NCBI RefSeq assembly: GCF_000698125.1
Contig: NZ_BAXA01000002.1
Span: 186,001 to 250,000 of the forward strand
DNA from: Geomicrobium sp. JCM 19038
GTDB taxonomy: Bacteria; Bacillota; Bacilli; Bacillales; Marinococcaceae
Direction: 5' to 3'
DNA: 64,000 bases
Of this stretch, positions 37,645-45,863 are shown one piece after another. The first letter of the stretch is position 1; every line of letters begins with the position of its first letter. The notes beneath the pieces are model-generated. The model did not search any database. It saw nothing but the letters and a program-made list of their open reading frames with translations, and had not been told where the DNA came from. Made by a program: the position numbers and the translations under genes.

Positions 37645-38799
37645 GTGCTAATAGCAGCGGATCTTGGAAACTCAGAAACGAAAATGTACATTAATGATCA
37701 ATTTCTTAAGCAACCTTCGGTCATTAAACGCTTGTTTTCTAAGCCTGAGAATTTAGAACTAGACGTTGAGAAGTCAATTTTGAACTTGGATCATGAGCTC
37801 CTCGTAAACGTATCAAGCCAAGCGATTCGTCGCGATGGATTGTTTATGATCGGTGAAAGAGCAAGCCGTTCAGCAGACGTTGAGAACATGAATATTAAAC
37901 TAGGAAACAAATACAAGCACGACCTACCTGTCATTATGCTACTCGGTATGGTCGCAAGCCATGAAGTGCGTAACCAGTACATGGAGCAAGGCGCCCTTCC
38001 TAACTTCTTGGAAGTGAAAGCAAAACTATCAACTGCTATTCCAGCTAGTGAGCATACGAATGAGAAGGCAGAAGCATTACGTCGCCGTATTCTCGATCAC
38101 TCACACCATGTAACCCTTCATGTTGGCGAGCAACAAGTGAACGTTCAAGTCTCGTTTGATGATGTAAACGTTACACAAGAAGGTATTCCAGCACTCTACA
38201 CATTACGTGCTGCAAACCATGAAATTCTAAAAGACTATGTTTCTCTTTATGATTACAATATTTCAGAAGAGAAATTGGACAAGTTGCCGAAGAAAATCGC
38301 TGAGAAGAACATCGTTCACGTGGATATCGGTGACGGCACGACAGAATTTAACTACACAGAGAAGTTGAACCCGGTACTTGATTTGAGTGACGGTCAACGT
38401 TTTGGCGTTGGTCATGCGACACAAGAAGCCATCAACTTGCTTAAGTCTGAAGTAGGCGGCTACCTTGATCTGAACCGTCAGCAATTCATGGACATTCACC
38501 GTGATCGTAACAACCCACTTCATAAAGACGCTGTGAACAAACTCATGGAAGCGAAGTATACACAGTCTCGTTTACTTCTAGAAGCGGTACAAGAGAAAGT
38601 CGTACAAACAGCTGGTCGAGTGAACTTCATCATGGTTTACGGTGGAGGAAGCATTCAATTTAAGACGGAACTCTATGAAGATCTCATTGAATTCGCAGCA
38701 GATGCGAAGCTTGAAGTAATCTGGGTTCCAGAAGAGTATGCAATTAATATGAACGTTGATGGTCTTCGAATCTTAAACGAAAAAGTTCTTTACGCATAG
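37645..38799 (+). CDS. parM: ParM/StbA-like actin-type ATPase
   Basis: A filament-forming actin-fold ATPase of the ParM class, about 384 residues. The nucleotide site is visible: phosphate loop 1 (IAADLGNSETKMY), phosphate loop 2 (VHVDIGDGTTEFNYT) and the adenosine loop (MVYGGGSIQF). AAGGAG at 37631-37636 is eight bases before GTG 37645, so this start is preferred over the in-frame ATG at 37621. ParM proteins push plasmid copies apart when bound to ParR-parC. The next gene encodes a small acidic ParR-like protein. Nothing else here is plasmid-like, so the pair appears chromosomal. Its role could be segregation of an integrated element or a cytoskeletal task; the sequence does not decide. Confidence 0.85.
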   Translation: MLIAADLGNSETKMYINDQFLKQPSVIKRLFSKPENLELDVEKSILNLDHELLVNVSSQAIRRDGLFMIGERASRSADVENMNIKLGNKYKHDLPVIMLLGMVASHEVRNQYMEQGALPNFLEVKAKLSTAIPASEHTNEKAEALRRRILDHSHHVTLHVGEQQVNVQVSFDDVNVTQEGIPALYTLRAANHEILKDYVSLYDYNISEEKLDKLPKKIAEKNIVHVDIGDGTTEFNYTEKLNPVLDLSDGQRFGVGHATQEAINLLKSEVGGYLDLNRQQFMDIHRDRNNPLHKDAVNKLMEAKYTQSRLLLEAVQEKVVQTAGRVNFIMVYGGGSIQFKTELYEDLIEFAADAKLEVIWVPEEYAINMNVDGLRILNEKVLYA

Positions 38800-38809
38800 G
38801 TGATGAACG

Positions 38810-39151
38810 ATGAGAAACAGCTACACGTGGAAATTAAATAAAGAAGAAAATGCCGAGAAGATTAATGAGTGGCTTGACTCCCAAAAGAACATTCGTGATT
38901 CATTGTCTTTTGCGGTTCAGTTAATGCAACAGCATTTAGGGAATGTTGACATCCGTAGTTTTGACAATGCGAATGAGTTAATGCGTTTGTTCCAAGAAGC
39001 GCAAACAACGAAACCTGAAGAAGTTGAAGCGCCTACACCGAAGGTAACGAATCGACCTGAACAACGTCATATTCCATCTCCGTTTGCGGACGATGAAGAC
39101 GACGATTGGGCAGGGTTTGTTGACAAAGGTGCATTGTTTGGCAGGAAGTAA
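38810..39151 (+). CDS. parR: ParR-like partner of ParM
   Basis: A 113-residue protein encoded 10 bp after parM and clearly in the same operon (AGGTGATGAACG before the ATG). The N-terminal half has a compact helical pattern (LNKEENAEKINEWLDSQKN, SFAVQLMQQHLG) suitable for a ribbon-helix-helix or similar DNA-binding fold. The C terminus is a Pro-rich acidic tail ending DDEDDDWAGFVDKGALFGRK, which could contact the ParM filament end. ParR adaptors are typically this size and poorly conserved, so the call rests mainly on gene order. Confidence 0.65.
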   Translation: MRNSYTWKLNKEENAEKINEWLDSQKNIRDSLSFAVQLMQQHLGNVDIRSFDNANELMRLFQEAQTTKPEEVEAPTPKVTNRPEQRHIPSPFADDEDDDWAGFVDKGALFGRK

Positions 39152-39153
39152 GT

Positions 39154-39184
39154 GAGTGAGCAGTGTTTACTGCTCACTCTTTTT
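39154..39184. terminator. Bidirectional terminator after parMR
   Basis: A perfect 11-bp stem (GAGTGAGCAGT at 39154-39164 with 39169-39179) with a GTTT loop and five T. It serves parR and overlaps the 3' end of the convergent small membrane protein gene. Confidence 0.85.
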
Positions 39185-39409
39185 CGTTTTTGTACCGAAA
39201 GGGGTAAAGGCTGCGAATGTCGTCACGACCATGGCGAATAATATGGAGACCACCCAGTTCTGTCCGGTTGGAAGAGTCGTGTAAGCAAAGAAGGAAAACG
39301 CGAGTAGTGTGAAGAAGAGTAAAGTAAGGTTGAGATAGTGGATCGACCTGTTTTCCTTTTTAATAAACGGCACACTCCTTTCAGTCATTGAAGATAAGCC
39401 ATTATCCAT
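39167..39409 (-). CDS. Small two-helix membrane protein
   Basis: An 80-residue protein with two hydrophobic helices (about residues 25-45 and 50-68) and a Lys-rich C-terminal tail. I do not recognise a family. ATG 39409 overlaps the stop of the upstream DUF4385 gene (ATGGATAA), suggesting translational coupling. A later GTG directly after AAGGAGT is an alternative start but is spaced too tightly. No function can be proposed. Confidence 0.55.
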   Translation of the reverse strand: MDNGLSSMTERSVPFIKKENRSIHYLNLTLLFFTLLAFSFFAYTTLPTGQNWVVSILFAMVVTTFAAFTPFGTKTKKSEQ

Positions 39410-39850
39410 ATTGCGTTTGGTGTTTATGCTTTTTCTTTAAATAGTCTTCATCTTCACGAACCAATTTCCATTTCTCCTGGAAAATTGATGCTGCTTCTGC
39501 CTTTTGTTCATCAATGCAACGTTCATTACGTTTGCCATCCGCGTTGTATTTCTTGCCACCAGGATAGTTAGCATACCGCCTTGCTCTTGTATAGCCCATT
39601 TGTAAGTATTTCCGTGCCATGTCCATGCCGACGAAGTCCTTTTGTTCTTTATACGATAAGTATTGGTTGTAAATCTGATCTGCGGATGCTTGGGCAATCT
39701 CAGGGTCTTAAATCGCCAATTCGGTAGAATTTCACTTTTGTATGGTTCGACCATCAGCACGCCTTGTTCACCACGACCCACTCGGTATTTGTCAGGCTGC
39801 TTTCGGAAGTCTGTATTGTCGAAATCCACTTCATCGTAGATGTTTTCCAT
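39402..39850 (-). pseudogene. DUF4385 family protein, one frameshift
   Basis: The first frame gives the conserved opening (DFRKQPDKYRVGRGEQGVLM, VEPYKSEILPNWRFKT). One missing C near 39705 restores PEIAQASADQIY and then FVGMDMARKYLQMGYTRARR, YANYPGGKKY and the C-terminal EKWKLVREDEDYLKKKHK, ending at 39402. The repaired protein is about 149 residues. DUF4385 proteins are small, soluble and of unknown function, and occur in both bacteria and eukaryotes. The ribosome site AAAGGAGG precedes ATG 39850. The gene is transcribed divergently from the sigma-54-controlled comB operon, and the 176-bp intergenic region contains that promoter. Confidence 0.78.
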
Positions 39851-39929
39851 AGCGAAACCTCCTTTTAGTCAATGTGTAATACCCGTTTTAGATTACGATG
39901 AAACCTAGAATTCGAAATTGAGTTAGAGA

Positions 39930-39943
39930 ATTCATAAATGAAT
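39930..39943. promoter_or_regulatory. Activator site upstream of sigma-54 promoter 2
   Basis: ATTCATAAATGAAT is a perfect ATTCA-N4-TGAAT inverted repeat centred 49.5 bp from the -24 GG. A weaker related site, AATTCGAAATTGA, lies at 39909. Confidence 0.65.
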
Positions 39944-39984
39944 CTATTGCTGGATGGAATATACTGATTTGTCAGTCTGGTTAT

Positions 39985-40000
39985 TGGCATTAATTTTGCA
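39985..40000 (+). promoter_or_regulatory. Sigma-54 promoter 2 (comB operon)
   Basis: TGGCAT-N5-TTGCA with GG (39986) and GC (39998) 12 bp apart, close to the consensus TGGCAC-N5-TTGCA. It lies 27 bp before the comB start codon, so the transcript leader is short. Confidence 0.75.
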
Positions 40001-40026
40001 ATTAAAAAGGGTACGGAGGTGTCAAC

Positions 40027-40773
40027 GTGGAGCGATGTCGTTTATGGTTATCCAAAGAAGAGATTGATCCTGAACTATTGCAAGGAAAAACCGCGGTCAT
40101 CATTGATGCATTACTTGCAACTACGACACTCATTACGATGATGGAACGTGGCGCAAAGTATGTCTATCCGGTTGATTCAATTGAAGCTTCTACTACCTTA
40201 CGTGAAGAACTGTTGCTTGAAGGCTCAGTCATTCGTGGTGGAGAACAAGGTGGGCGCCCTGTCGATGAATTTGACCTCGGTCATTTGCCGACGGATTACA
40301 CAGAGGATGTTGTTTCGAATCAGCGCATCGTCTTTCTGTCAACAAATGGCACGAAGGCCATTCAATGGACAGCTGCTGCTTCCAAGCGCTTGTTATGTAG
40401 CTTTCGCAATGTTCACTATGTCGCGGATTACATTCGGCGCAGTGATCCTGAAGAACTTGTCATCGTTTGCTCTGGGGCAGGCAGTCATTTCTCAATGGAA
40501 GACTATTTGTGTGCGAGTCGTTTACTTGATGAGCTGAACCTTGACGGTGTAAAGCTCGATGATGGCGCAATTCTAGCAAGTGAAGGGAAGTATTCGGATG
40601 AGCAGATCGTTTCGCTCGTTACGAAAAGCCGTGTAGGAAGATCGATGGTCAATGGGAATATGCAAGATCTTCTCGATTTTGTACTAGGTTTCAAGACGCA
40701 AGATGTTCTCGTTGAAGCAACGGATGATGGAATTCTTGCGGTATTGGAGAAAGGAGAGGTCGTTCATGAGTGA
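40027..40773 (+). CDS. comB: ComB-family 2-phosphosulfolactate phosphatase-like protein
   Basis: A 248-residue member of the ComB family, whose founding members hydrolyse 2-phospho-3-sulfolactate in coenzyme M synthesis and relatives act in sulfolactate formation in spores. Family marks: AVIIDALLATTTLITMMERGA near the N terminus, LEGSVIRGGEQGGRPVDEFDLG, and the STNGT and CSGAGSHFSMEDYLCA motifs. GTG 40027 follows CGGAGGTG. No sulfolactate genes are nearby. Instead it heads an operon with a kinase-like protein, an acyl-CoA dehydrogenase and an SDR, and the stop overlaps the next start. A phosphatase acting on a phosphorylated acyl intermediate is possible but unproven. Confidence 0.82.
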   Translation: MERCRLWLSKEEIDPELLQGKTAVIIDALLATTTLITMMERGAKYVYPVDSIEASTTLREELLLEGSVIRGGEQGGRPVDEFDLGHLPTDYTEDVVSNQRIVFLSTNGTKAIQWTAAASKRLLCSFRNVHYVADYIRRSDPEELVIVCSGAGSHFSMEDYLCASRLLDELNLDGVKLDDGAILASEGKYSDEQIVSLVTKSRVGRSMVNGNMQDLLDFVLGFKTQDVLVEATDDGILAVLEKGEVVHE

Positions 40774-41827
40774 ACAACGTGAAACGATCGCCGTTCGCTC
40801 TGGGGAAGAGTTGAATGAAGACGCAATCGTATCATTTTTGAGGAAGTCTTTACCGGAGTTCCCTCAAGATGAAACACTAACCATTCGCCAGTTTCCGGCG
40901 GGAGCGTCGAACTTAACGTATTTGCTTGAAAGTGATTCGTTTGAAGCGGTGTTGAGGCGTCCTCCGTTTGGCCCACTTCCAGCAAAAGGACATGACATGT
41001 TACGAGAGCACAACTTGCTAAAAGCATTATCACCGAAGTTTCCTTACGCACCGAGGCCACTCGTTCTTGGCGAAGGCACGGATGTGATGGACGTAACCTT
41101 TTATGTCATGGAGAGAAAGCATGGAATCGTTTTAGACAGTAAAGATAGCGAGATTGTTCCCTCTAGAGAAGAAGCGAAACGTGTCTCAGAACGCTTTATC
41201 GATTTGCTTGCGGAGTTACACCAAGTAGATCCTACAACAGGTGGCCTTGAGAAGTTTGGGCATCCAGAAGGATTTACGAAAAGACAAGTCGAAGGTTGGC
41301 TTAAGCGTTATGAGAAAGCGAAAACCGAAGACGTACCAGGTTTCGAAGAGTTACGGGCGTGGATGATCCGTGAAATACCGCCTGACGGTGAAGCGACGGT
41401 CATTCATAACGATTTCAAGTTGAATAACATGCTGTTTTCACAAGGATATGAGCAAGTCAATGCAGTTGTAGACTGGGAGATGGCGACCATTGGTGACCCA
41501 CTCTTTGATTTAGGTGTTGCTCTCGGTTACTGGGCTGAACCGAATGATCCACCTGGCATTCGAGCTGGATTCCAATCGGTAACGACTCATGACGGTTTTT
41601 ACAACCGGCGCGACCTTATTGAACGCTACGCGAAGAAAACAGGTCGTAACCTTGATCATATTCATTTTTATCAAGTATTTGCCCATTTCAAGCTCGCCGT
41701 GATTGTTCAACAAATTTACTATCGTTGGAAAAAAGGTCAGACTCAAGATGCTCGTTTCAAAGTTTATGGTGATATGGCAACTGAACTCATTAAGCATGCA
41801 AACTCAATTAGGGGGAGTTATTCATGA
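40766..41827 (+). CDS. APH-family kinase, LvaA/ACAD10-like
   Basis: A 353-residue aminoglycoside-phosphotransferase-fold protein. The Brenner motif [13 protein letters not shown] holds the catalytic Asp and Asn, and [17 protein letters not shown] replaces DFG. The [10 protein letters not shown] and GYWAEPNDP segments are typical of the ACAD10/ACAD11/LvaA subfamily rather than antibiotic-resistance enzymes. In Pseudomonas, LvaA phosphorylates 4-hydroxyacyl-CoA so that the acyl-CoA dehydrogenase LvaC can convert it to a 3-hydroxyacyl-CoA. Here an acyl-CoA dehydrogenase gene follows with an ATGA overlap, strongly supporting that role. ATG 40766 overlaps comB and is preceded by AAGGAGAGG. Confidence 0.85.
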   Translation: MSEQRETIAVRSGEELNEDAIVSFLRKSLPEFPQDETLTIRQFPAGASNLTYLLESDSFEAVLRRPPFGPLPAKGHDMLREHNLLKALSPKFPYAPRPLVLGEGTDVMDVTFYVMERKHGIVLDSKDSEIVPSREEAKRVSERFIDLLAELHQVDPTTGGLEKFGHPEGFTKRQVEGWLKRYEKAKTEDVPGFEELRAWMIREIPPDGEATVIHNDFKLNNMLFSQGYEQVNAVVDWEMATIGDPLFDLGVALGYWAEPNDPPGIRAGFQSVTTHDGFYNRRDLIERYAKKTGRNLDHIHFYQVFAHFKLAVIVQQIYYRWKKGQTQDARFKVYGDMATELIKHANSIRGSYS

Positions 41828-43056
41828 ACTTCGAATACAGTGATAAAGTCAAACGTCTACAACGAGATGTAAGCGCATTCATAGACCGACATGTTGTACC
41901 GAATCAAAAAGTCTTTTATGAGCAATTAAACGCAGCTCCAACGCGTTGGTCAGCGCCGCCGATTATGGAAGAAATGAAAGAGAAAGCAAAGTCAGAAGGC
42001 TTGTGGAACTTATTCCTTCCTGAATCTGAACTCGGTGCGGGCCTTACAAACGTTGAATACGCACCGCTTTGTGAAATTATGGGTCGCACGCCACTTGCTC
42101 CAGAAGTGTTTAACTGTGCAGCACCTGACACAGGCAATATGGAGACGATCGTTCGGTATGGAACAGATCAACATAAAGAGCGTTGGCTTAAACCGTTATT
42201 AAACGGTGAGATTCGTTCAGCGTTTGCAATGACTGAGCCTGCAGTTGCGTCGTCAGACGCGACAAACATTGAAACACATATCGTTCGTGAAGGCGATGAG
42301 TACGTGATTAATGGTCGCAAATGGTGGACATCTGGAATTATGGATCCACGTTGTGAAATTCTCATCGTTATGGGTAAAACCGATCCGAATGGACCCACTC
42401 ATACATCGCAATCGATGGTGCTTGTGCCTCGTGATACTGCTGGTATTACTGTACACCGTCACCTACCGGTATTTGGTTATGACGATGCACCACACGGCCA
42501 TGGTGAAGTTGAATTTAATAACGTCCGTGTGCCAGTAAGCAACGTTCTATGGGAAGAAGGCAAAGGGTTTGCGATTGCTCAAGGACGTCTTGGCCCTGGC
42601 CGTATTCACCATTGCATGCGTTTAATCGGACTTGCAGAGCGATCGCTTGAATACATGTGTGAACGTACGTATGAGCGTGCCCCATTCGGTAAGACCTTGG
42701 CAGAACAAGGAGTTGTTGGTGAATGGATCGCAGACTCACGGATTGAAATTGAGCAAGCGCGTCTTCTAACGCTTAAAGCAGCTCACATGATGGATACCGT
42801 CGGTAATAAAGAAGGGAAAAAAGAAATCGCAATGATTAAAGTCGTCGCCCCGAACATGGCACTAAAAGTCATTGATCGTGCCATTCAAACGTATGGTGGT
42901 GCAGGTGTGAGTGATGACTTCCCATTAGCCAAAGCATGGGCGAACGCTCGTACACTTCGTCTTGCTGATGGTCCTGATGAAGTTCATCGTCGTGCAATCG
43001 CAAGACAAGAACTTCGCCCATATCGTCCAAAAGAAGTTGAGGTGACAAAAGCATGA
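41824..43056 (+). CDS. Acyl-CoA dehydrogenase, LvaC/ACAD10-11-like
   Basis: A 410-residue FAD-dependent acyl-CoA dehydrogenase-fold enzyme. Visible marks are [18 protein letters not shown] (substrate and flavin loop), [52 protein letters not shown] and [19 protein letters not shown]. The [14 protein letters not shown] and DGPDEVHRR wording is that of the ACAD10/11 and LvaC group, which works on phosphorylated 4-hydroxyacyl-CoA rather than on plain acyl-CoA. It overlaps the kinase gene upstream and the SDR gene downstream by four bases each, so all three are made together. Confidence 0.88.
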   Translation: MNFEYSDKVKRLQRDVSAFIDRHVVPNQKVFYEQLNAAPTRWSAPPIMEEMKEKAKSEGLWNLFLPESELGAGLTNVEYAPLCEIMGRTPLAPEVFNCAAPDTGNMETIVRYGTDQHKERWLKPLLNGEIRSAFAMTEPAVASSDATNIETHIVREGDEYVINGRKWWTSGIMDPRCEILIVMGKTDPNGPTHTSQSMVLVPRDTAGITVHRHLPVFGYDDAPHGHGEVEFNNVRVPVSNVLWEEGKGFAIAQGRLGPGRIHHCMRLIGLAERSLEYMCERTYERAPFGKTLAEQGVVGEWIADSRIEIEQARLLTLKAAHMMDTVGNKEGKKEIAMIKVVAPNMALKVIDRAIQTYGGAGVSDDFPLAKAWANARTLRLADGPDEVHRRAIARQELRPYRPKEVEVTKA

Positions 43057-43832
43057 GTGTCCTTTCACTATTCGATCTAACTGGTAAAACGGCAATTATA
43101 ACCGGTGGCGGACGTGGCCTTGGCGAAGCAATGGCAGAAGCACTATCAGAAGTTGGTGCAAATGTAGTCGTCTGCTCACGTAAAGTAGAGGCTTGTGTTG
43201 CTGTTAAAGAGAAAATTGAATCAAAAGGCGGTACGGCAATGGCGCTTGCTCTTGATGTCACAAATGAGGAGCAAGTCGAAAGCGTTGTCGAAGAAGTTCA
43301 CCAGCGGTTCGGTTCAATAGATATTCTTATTAACAATAGTGGCACGTCATGGGGTGGGTATGCGCCAGAAGACATGCCGATTGATAAGTTTAAGAAAGTT
43401 GTAGACGTTAACTTGAACGGAACGTTTATAATGACACAAGCGGTCGGAAAACGGATGATCGCAGATGGAACAAAAGGGCGCATTATTAACATCGCTTCGA
43501 TTGCTGGTTTCCGTGGATCAAATCCAGATGTCATGCAAGCCATTGGTTACAACAGTTCTAAAGGTGGCATGATCACAATGACGAAAGACTTCGCTGTGAA
43601 TTGGGGTCGTTATGGGATTACGGTAAACGGTATTGCGCCAGGGTTTATTCCGACGAAGATGTCCCAAGATGTGATTGCTCCAATCAAAGATCAAATGATT
43701 GCGAAAGTACCACTCAAACGATTAGGAGAAATGCAAGACATGCAAGGCGCTGCGTTGTACTTAGCATCGGATGCAGCGGCCTTTATGACAGGACAAACAC
43801 TCGTCCTTGATGGTGGTGTGCTCTCTAGCTAA
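43053..43832 (+). CDS. Short-chain dehydrogenase/reductase of the kinase-ACAD operon
   Basis: A 259-residue classical SDR. The cofactor loop [11 protein letters not shown], the NNSGTSWGG strand, the catalytic Ser region [12 protein letters not shown] and the YNSSK catalytic pair are all present, with APGFIPTKM near the C terminus. It probably oxidises or reduces a hydroxyacyl- or ketoacyl-CoA. In the levulinate pathway the SDR LvaD reduces 4-ketoacyl-CoA to the 4-hydroxy form ahead of LvaA, and the same step would make sense here. It is the last gene of the operon and is followed by a terminator. Confidence 0.85.
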   Translation: MSVLSLFDLTGKTAIITGGGRGLGEAMAEALSEVGANVVVCSRKVEACVAVKEKIESKGGTAMALALDVTNEEQVESVVEEVHQRFGSIDILINNSGTSWGGYAPEDMPIDKFKKVVDVNLNGTFIMTQAVGKRMIADGTKGRIINIASIAGFRGSNPDVMQAIGYNSSKGGMITMTKDFAVNWGRYGITVNGIAPGFIPTKMSQDVIAPIKDQMIAKVPLKRLGEMQDMQGAALYLASDAAAFMTGQTLVLDGGVLSS

Positions 43833-43845
43833 AGTGGATGCACAT

Positions 43846-43897
43846 GCTCTCTTCTAAGTCTACACGTTACGTGTAGGAACTTTGAAGAGAGCTTTTT
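43846..43897 (+). terminator. Terminator of the comB-kinase-ACAD-SDR operon
   Basis: Outer stem GCTCTCTTC (43846-43854) with GAAGAGAGC (43884-43892), and an inner hairpin with arms CTACACGT and ACGTGTAG (43860-43876), then five T. Confidence 0.85.
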
Positions 43898-44094
43898 GAT
43901 TTAGAGTATGCAGTCAATGTTGTTCGATAATCGTGCAGTTAATATATACGAAAAGTGTATATTTAAATCAATCAAGTACGACTGAATCGATGAAAAGGCG
44001 CAAAGAAAGCGTTGTCTCTTCCTTTCCAAATTATGAAATGATATAATAGATAGAAAATTGCTATTAATCCTAACGTTTAGAGGGGGTGCATGTG

Positions 44095-45678
44095 ATGTTG
44101 ACGAAATCACTAGGGCATTTTCCATTTCCGACTGCCGTTACGAACGAAGAAGGCGACATCGTAGAGGCGAATAAAGCGTTTTATTCCGTCATGGATCACG
44201 CTGAAACATATATTCAAAGAGATATGCGACGATTTTTACGTTCCAAGCAACAAGAACATAGTCCGGTTGTTATTCCCGGTACGTCTTATCGAATGATCGC
44301 TAGACCTTATGAAGATCAACAGGACATGCATGCACTCATTCTGTTTCGTGACGAACAATTTCATCAAATCAATCAGATTATTGAGCACTCGTATGACGGC
44401 TTATCGGTCACGGATGCGACTGGCGTAACGGTCATGATTAACGGAGCTGTTGAACGATACACAGGGGTGCCAAGGGAATACTTTCTAGGGAAAAGTGCCG
44501 AACGCCTCATTACGAGAGGGTTTCTGCAAGAGTCTGTGACGGCACAGGTCATTAAAGCTCGTAAACCTGTAACGGTATTCCAAGGTGGAACAAACGACCA
44601 ACAAATTATGATGACTGGAACCCCTATTTTTAGTGGAGATGAGGTAAGACAAGTCGTCATTAATTTGCGTGACATTACAGAACTTGTCTATCAATACCAA
44701 AGTTATCTACGAACGAAAGATACCGGTGATGATAGCGCGGGTCACGTTGAGCATCAAGACGTTGAAATGGTTCAAATTAGTTCAATGGTAAGTCGGATTG
44801 CAAATGTTGATGCTTCGGTCTTGTTAATGGGCGAAACGGGTGTAGGGAAAGACGTCATTGCGAATCAACTGTACGAGAAGAGTGATCGCAAAAATCATGG
44901 TGAATTCATTAAGGTAAACTGCGGTGCAATCCCGTTTGATTTGCTAGAATCTGAATTGTTCGGGTATGAAGACGGTGCATTTTCAGGTGCTAAGCGCCAT
45001 GGGAAACCAGGAATGTTCGAACTCGCAGATCGGGGAGTCATCTTTCTTGATGAAGTTGGGGAACTTCCGAGTGCGTTGCAAGTGAAATTGCTTCGCGTGC
45101 TTCAAGACGGTGAGATTAGGCGAATTGGTGGTACGGTTACGAAGAAAGTGGATGTGCGAATTATTAGTGCAACGAACCAGAACTTACGGCAGATGGTTCG
45201 CGAAGCGAAATTCCGAGAAGACCTTTATTACCGGTTGAACGTGTTGCCGATTAAGATTCCGCCTCTTCGAGAACGCCCGAACGACATTGACTATATCGCG
45301 ACTCATTATTTGAACAAATACGGAGAGAAATATCGAGTGCAAAAGAAGTTCTCCGATAATTTTGTGCAGTGGATGCATACGCATCAATGGCCTGGGAACA
45401 TTCGTGAGCTTGCGAACTTAATTCAACGATTAGTCATCACGGTTGCAGAACCAATAATTGACGTTGAACATTTACCAATTGATTATCAGAGTAAGTTTGA
45501 TGATGAGGAATTATCGAATGAGAATCTTCTTAAGAAAGCAGCGGAGGATGCAGAGCGTAACTTATTAGAAAAGGCAATGGCAAAATACAAAACGACATAT
45601 AACGTCGCAAAGGCACTTAACTCAAGCCAAGCGACAGTCGCAAGAAAAGTGAAGAACTACGGAATAACCGTGCACTAA
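44095..45678 (+). CDS. Sigma-54-dependent activator (PAS-PAS-AAA+-HTH)
   Basis: A 527-residue enhancer-binding protein. Two PAS-like segments (about residues 8-80 and 90-200, with DGLSVTDATGVTVMINGAVERYTG) sense a signal. The AAA+ domain has Walker A GETGVGKD (residues 246-253), Walker B FLDEVGELP, and the sigma-54 contact loop as GAFSGA (from residue 294) instead of GAFTGA. A Fis-type helix-turn-helix (TTYNVAKALNSSQATVARKV) ends the protein. ATG 44095 is chosen because AGGGGG lies nine bases upstream. No response-regulator receiver domain is present, so the signal is probably a small ligand such as an acyl-CoA. It lies between two operons with sigma-54 promoters and is the obvious candidate activator of both and of the operon at 30767. 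Confidence 0.92.
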   Translation: MLTKSLGHFPFPTAVTNEEGDIVEANKAFYSVMDHAETYIQRDMRRFLRSKQQEHSPVVIPGTSYRMIARPYEDQQDMHALILFRDEQFHQINQIIEHSYDGLSVTDATGVTVMINGAVERYTGVPREYFLGKSAERLITRGFLQESVTAQVIKARKPVTVFQGGTNDQQIMMTGTPIFSGDEVRQVVINLRDITELVYQYQSYLRTKDTGDDSAGHVEHQDVEMVQISSMVSRIANVDASVLLMGETGVGKDVIANQLYEKSDRKNHGEFIKVNCGAIPFDLLESELFGYEDGAFSGAKRHGKPGMFELADRGVIFLDEVGELPSALQVKLLRVLQDGEIRRIGGTVTKKVDVRIISATNQNLRQMVREAKFREDLYYRLNVLPIKIPPLRERPNDIDYIATHYLNKYGEKYRVQKKFSDNFVQWMHTHQWPGNIRELANLIQRLVITVAEPIIDVEHLPIDYQSKFDDEELSNENLLKKAAEDAERNLLEKAMAKYKTTYNVAKALNSSQATVARKVKNYGITVH

Positions 45679-45704
45679 CCCTAACCATTCGTTAGGGTTT
45701 TTTG
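45677..45704 (+). terminator. Terminator of the activator gene
   Basis: A perfect 9-bp stem AACCCTAAC/GTTAGGGTT with a five-base loop, then a T run. It starts within the stop codon. Confidence 0.85.
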
Positions 45705-45716
45705 TTGGTTCAATCT

Positions 45717-45743
45717 TGAATTGTATAATTCATTTTTGAATTA
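45717..45743. promoter_or_regulatory. Activator sites upstream of sigma-54 promoter 3
   Basis: Alternating half-sites TGAATT, AATTCA and TGAATTA. The pair ATTCATTTTTGAAT (45728-45741) fits ATTCA-N4-TGAAT perfectly and is centred 49.5 bp from the -24 GG, identical to promoter 2. Confidence 0.65.
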
Positions 45744-45782
45744 AACGTAAAGAATAAAGCCCAACAGAACAGCCTTGAAAGT

Positions 45783-45798
45783 TGGCATATAAGTTGCA
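45783..45798 (+). promoter_or_regulatory. Sigma-54 promoter 3 (ligase-liv-beta-oxidation operon)
   Basis: TGGCAT-N5-TTGCA with GG (45784) and GC (45796) 12 bp apart, lying 66 bp before the next start codon. Confidence 0.75.
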
Positions 45799-45824
45799 GA
45801 TATAATGTATCAAACTAGTATTTC

Positions 45825-45836
45825 GTAAGCGCTTAC
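45825..45836. promoter_or_regulatory. cre-like palindrome downstream of promoter 3
   Basis: GTAAGCGCTTAC, the same 12 bases as at 30692, in a position where bound CcpA would block elongation (roadblock). It is about 15-30 bp past the expected transcription start. Confidence 0.6.
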
Positions 45837-45863
45837 AATTTAATGATTAAAGGGGGATTAGAT

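Noticed and set aside
40766-41827. Aminoglycoside resistance gene
   Set aside because: The fold is APH-like, but the subfamily wording and the adjoining acyl-CoA dehydrogenase point to the LvaA/ACAD10 group, not antibiotic kinases.
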